Source: DATEMK01 sp035275625 (GTDB lineage Bacteria > Bacteroidota > Bacteroidia > AKYH767-A > OLB10). Taken from it: a DNA stretch of 7,986 nt. The position numbers were made by a program, and so were the translations under genes. The stretch's first letter is position 1. Every line of letters starts with the position of its first letter. Of the stretch, positions 7,926 to 7,986 are shown one piece after another. The DNA lies in NCBI GenBank assembly GCA_035275625.1, contig DATEMK010000423.1:1-7986 (forward strand), written 5' to 3'. The notes under the pieces are model-generated. The model did not search any database. It was not told the DNA's origin and saw only the letters and a program-made list of their open reading frames with translations.

Positions 7926-7986
7926 AAGAAGGAAGAAATGAATTTTTAAATATTGATTTTTATTACAAAGCGAAGACGAATGTTTT
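7926..7986 (-). promoter_or_regulatory. AT-rich 5' leader without a Shine-Dalgarno site
   Basis: Read on the minus strand, the 61 bases before the ATG are AT-rich (TAATAAAAATCAATATTTAA) and end in a pyrimidine tract, TTTCTTCCTTCTT, directly before the start. There is no AGGAGG-like ribosome binding site. Absence of such a site is common in Bacteroidetes, where A/T-rich leaders are used. The frame has no stop between the ATG and the window edge, but no ATG, GTG or TTG occurs there and the translated leader does not look like protein, so ATG 7925 is preferred. I cannot place a promoter with confidence. Confidence 0.4.

Noticed and set aside
7926..7950. Plus-strand AAGAAGGAAGAA followed by ATG, resembling a ribosome binding site and start
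   Set aside because: The frame is ATG AAT TTT TAA, three codons long. The purine run is simply the complement of the pyrimidine tract before the large gene.
7960..7975. Possible Bacteroidetes -7 element (TCGCTTTG on the minus strand)
   Set aside because: It has one mismatch to TAnnTTTG and its -33 partner would lie at or beyond the window edge, so it cannot be supported.
1..7986. CRISPR array, insertion sequence, tRNA/rRNA or terminator
   Set aside because: No regularly spaced direct repeats, transposase motifs, cloverleaf or hairpin-plus-T-run was noticed. The window is continuous coding sequence apart from the last 61 bases.

Overview
The window is almost entirely one giant open reading frame on the minus strand. 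It starts with ATG at 7925-7923 and is still open at base 1, giving at least 2641 codons with no stop and no frameshift that I could find. The protein belongs to the A-subunit (TcA/TcdA-like) family of Tc, or ABC, toxin complexes, often annotated as 'neuraminidase-like domain-containing protein'. Its C-terminus and stop codon lie beyond the left edge.

From N- to C-terminus (right to left in the window), I see the following. About 320 residues form four peptidoglycan-binding-like (PGBD) repeats, the second degenerate. A beta-rich module resembling a transthyretin or carboxypeptidase-regulatory fold follows (about 327-416). Next is a very long helical region of the VRP1/SpvA and TcA-shell type (about 425-1790), containing a Cys-X-Cys-X2-Cys cluster next to the family motif SPAAYxxDLL (902-921). 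After it come the ABC-toxin N-terminal and neuraminidase-like part, with YPENWIEPELRDDKSPFF at 1840-1857, and then the strongly conserved Tc C-terminal core (about 2264-2641). The window ends near where the pore-forming helices and TcB-binding domain of TcA proteins are expected, so the full protein is probably about 3000 residues (inference).

The DNA is AT-rich: the two lines I counted are 37-38% GC. The start has no Shine-Dalgarno sequence but is preceded by an AT-rich leader and a pyrimidine tract. Together with the codon use, this fits Bacteroidetes (for example a Chitinophaga- or Sphingobacteria-like soil organism), but that is an inference rather than a firm assignment. No partner gene (TcB, TcC), RNA gene, mobile element or CRISPR array is in view. 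The short open frames on the plus strand, and the one in another minus frame, are shadows of the large gene.

The most interesting aspect is the architecture: a Tc-toxin shell and translocation core carrying cell-wall-binding-like repeats at its N-terminus. This differs from the classical insecticidal Photorhabdus/Xenorhabdus TcA proteins.
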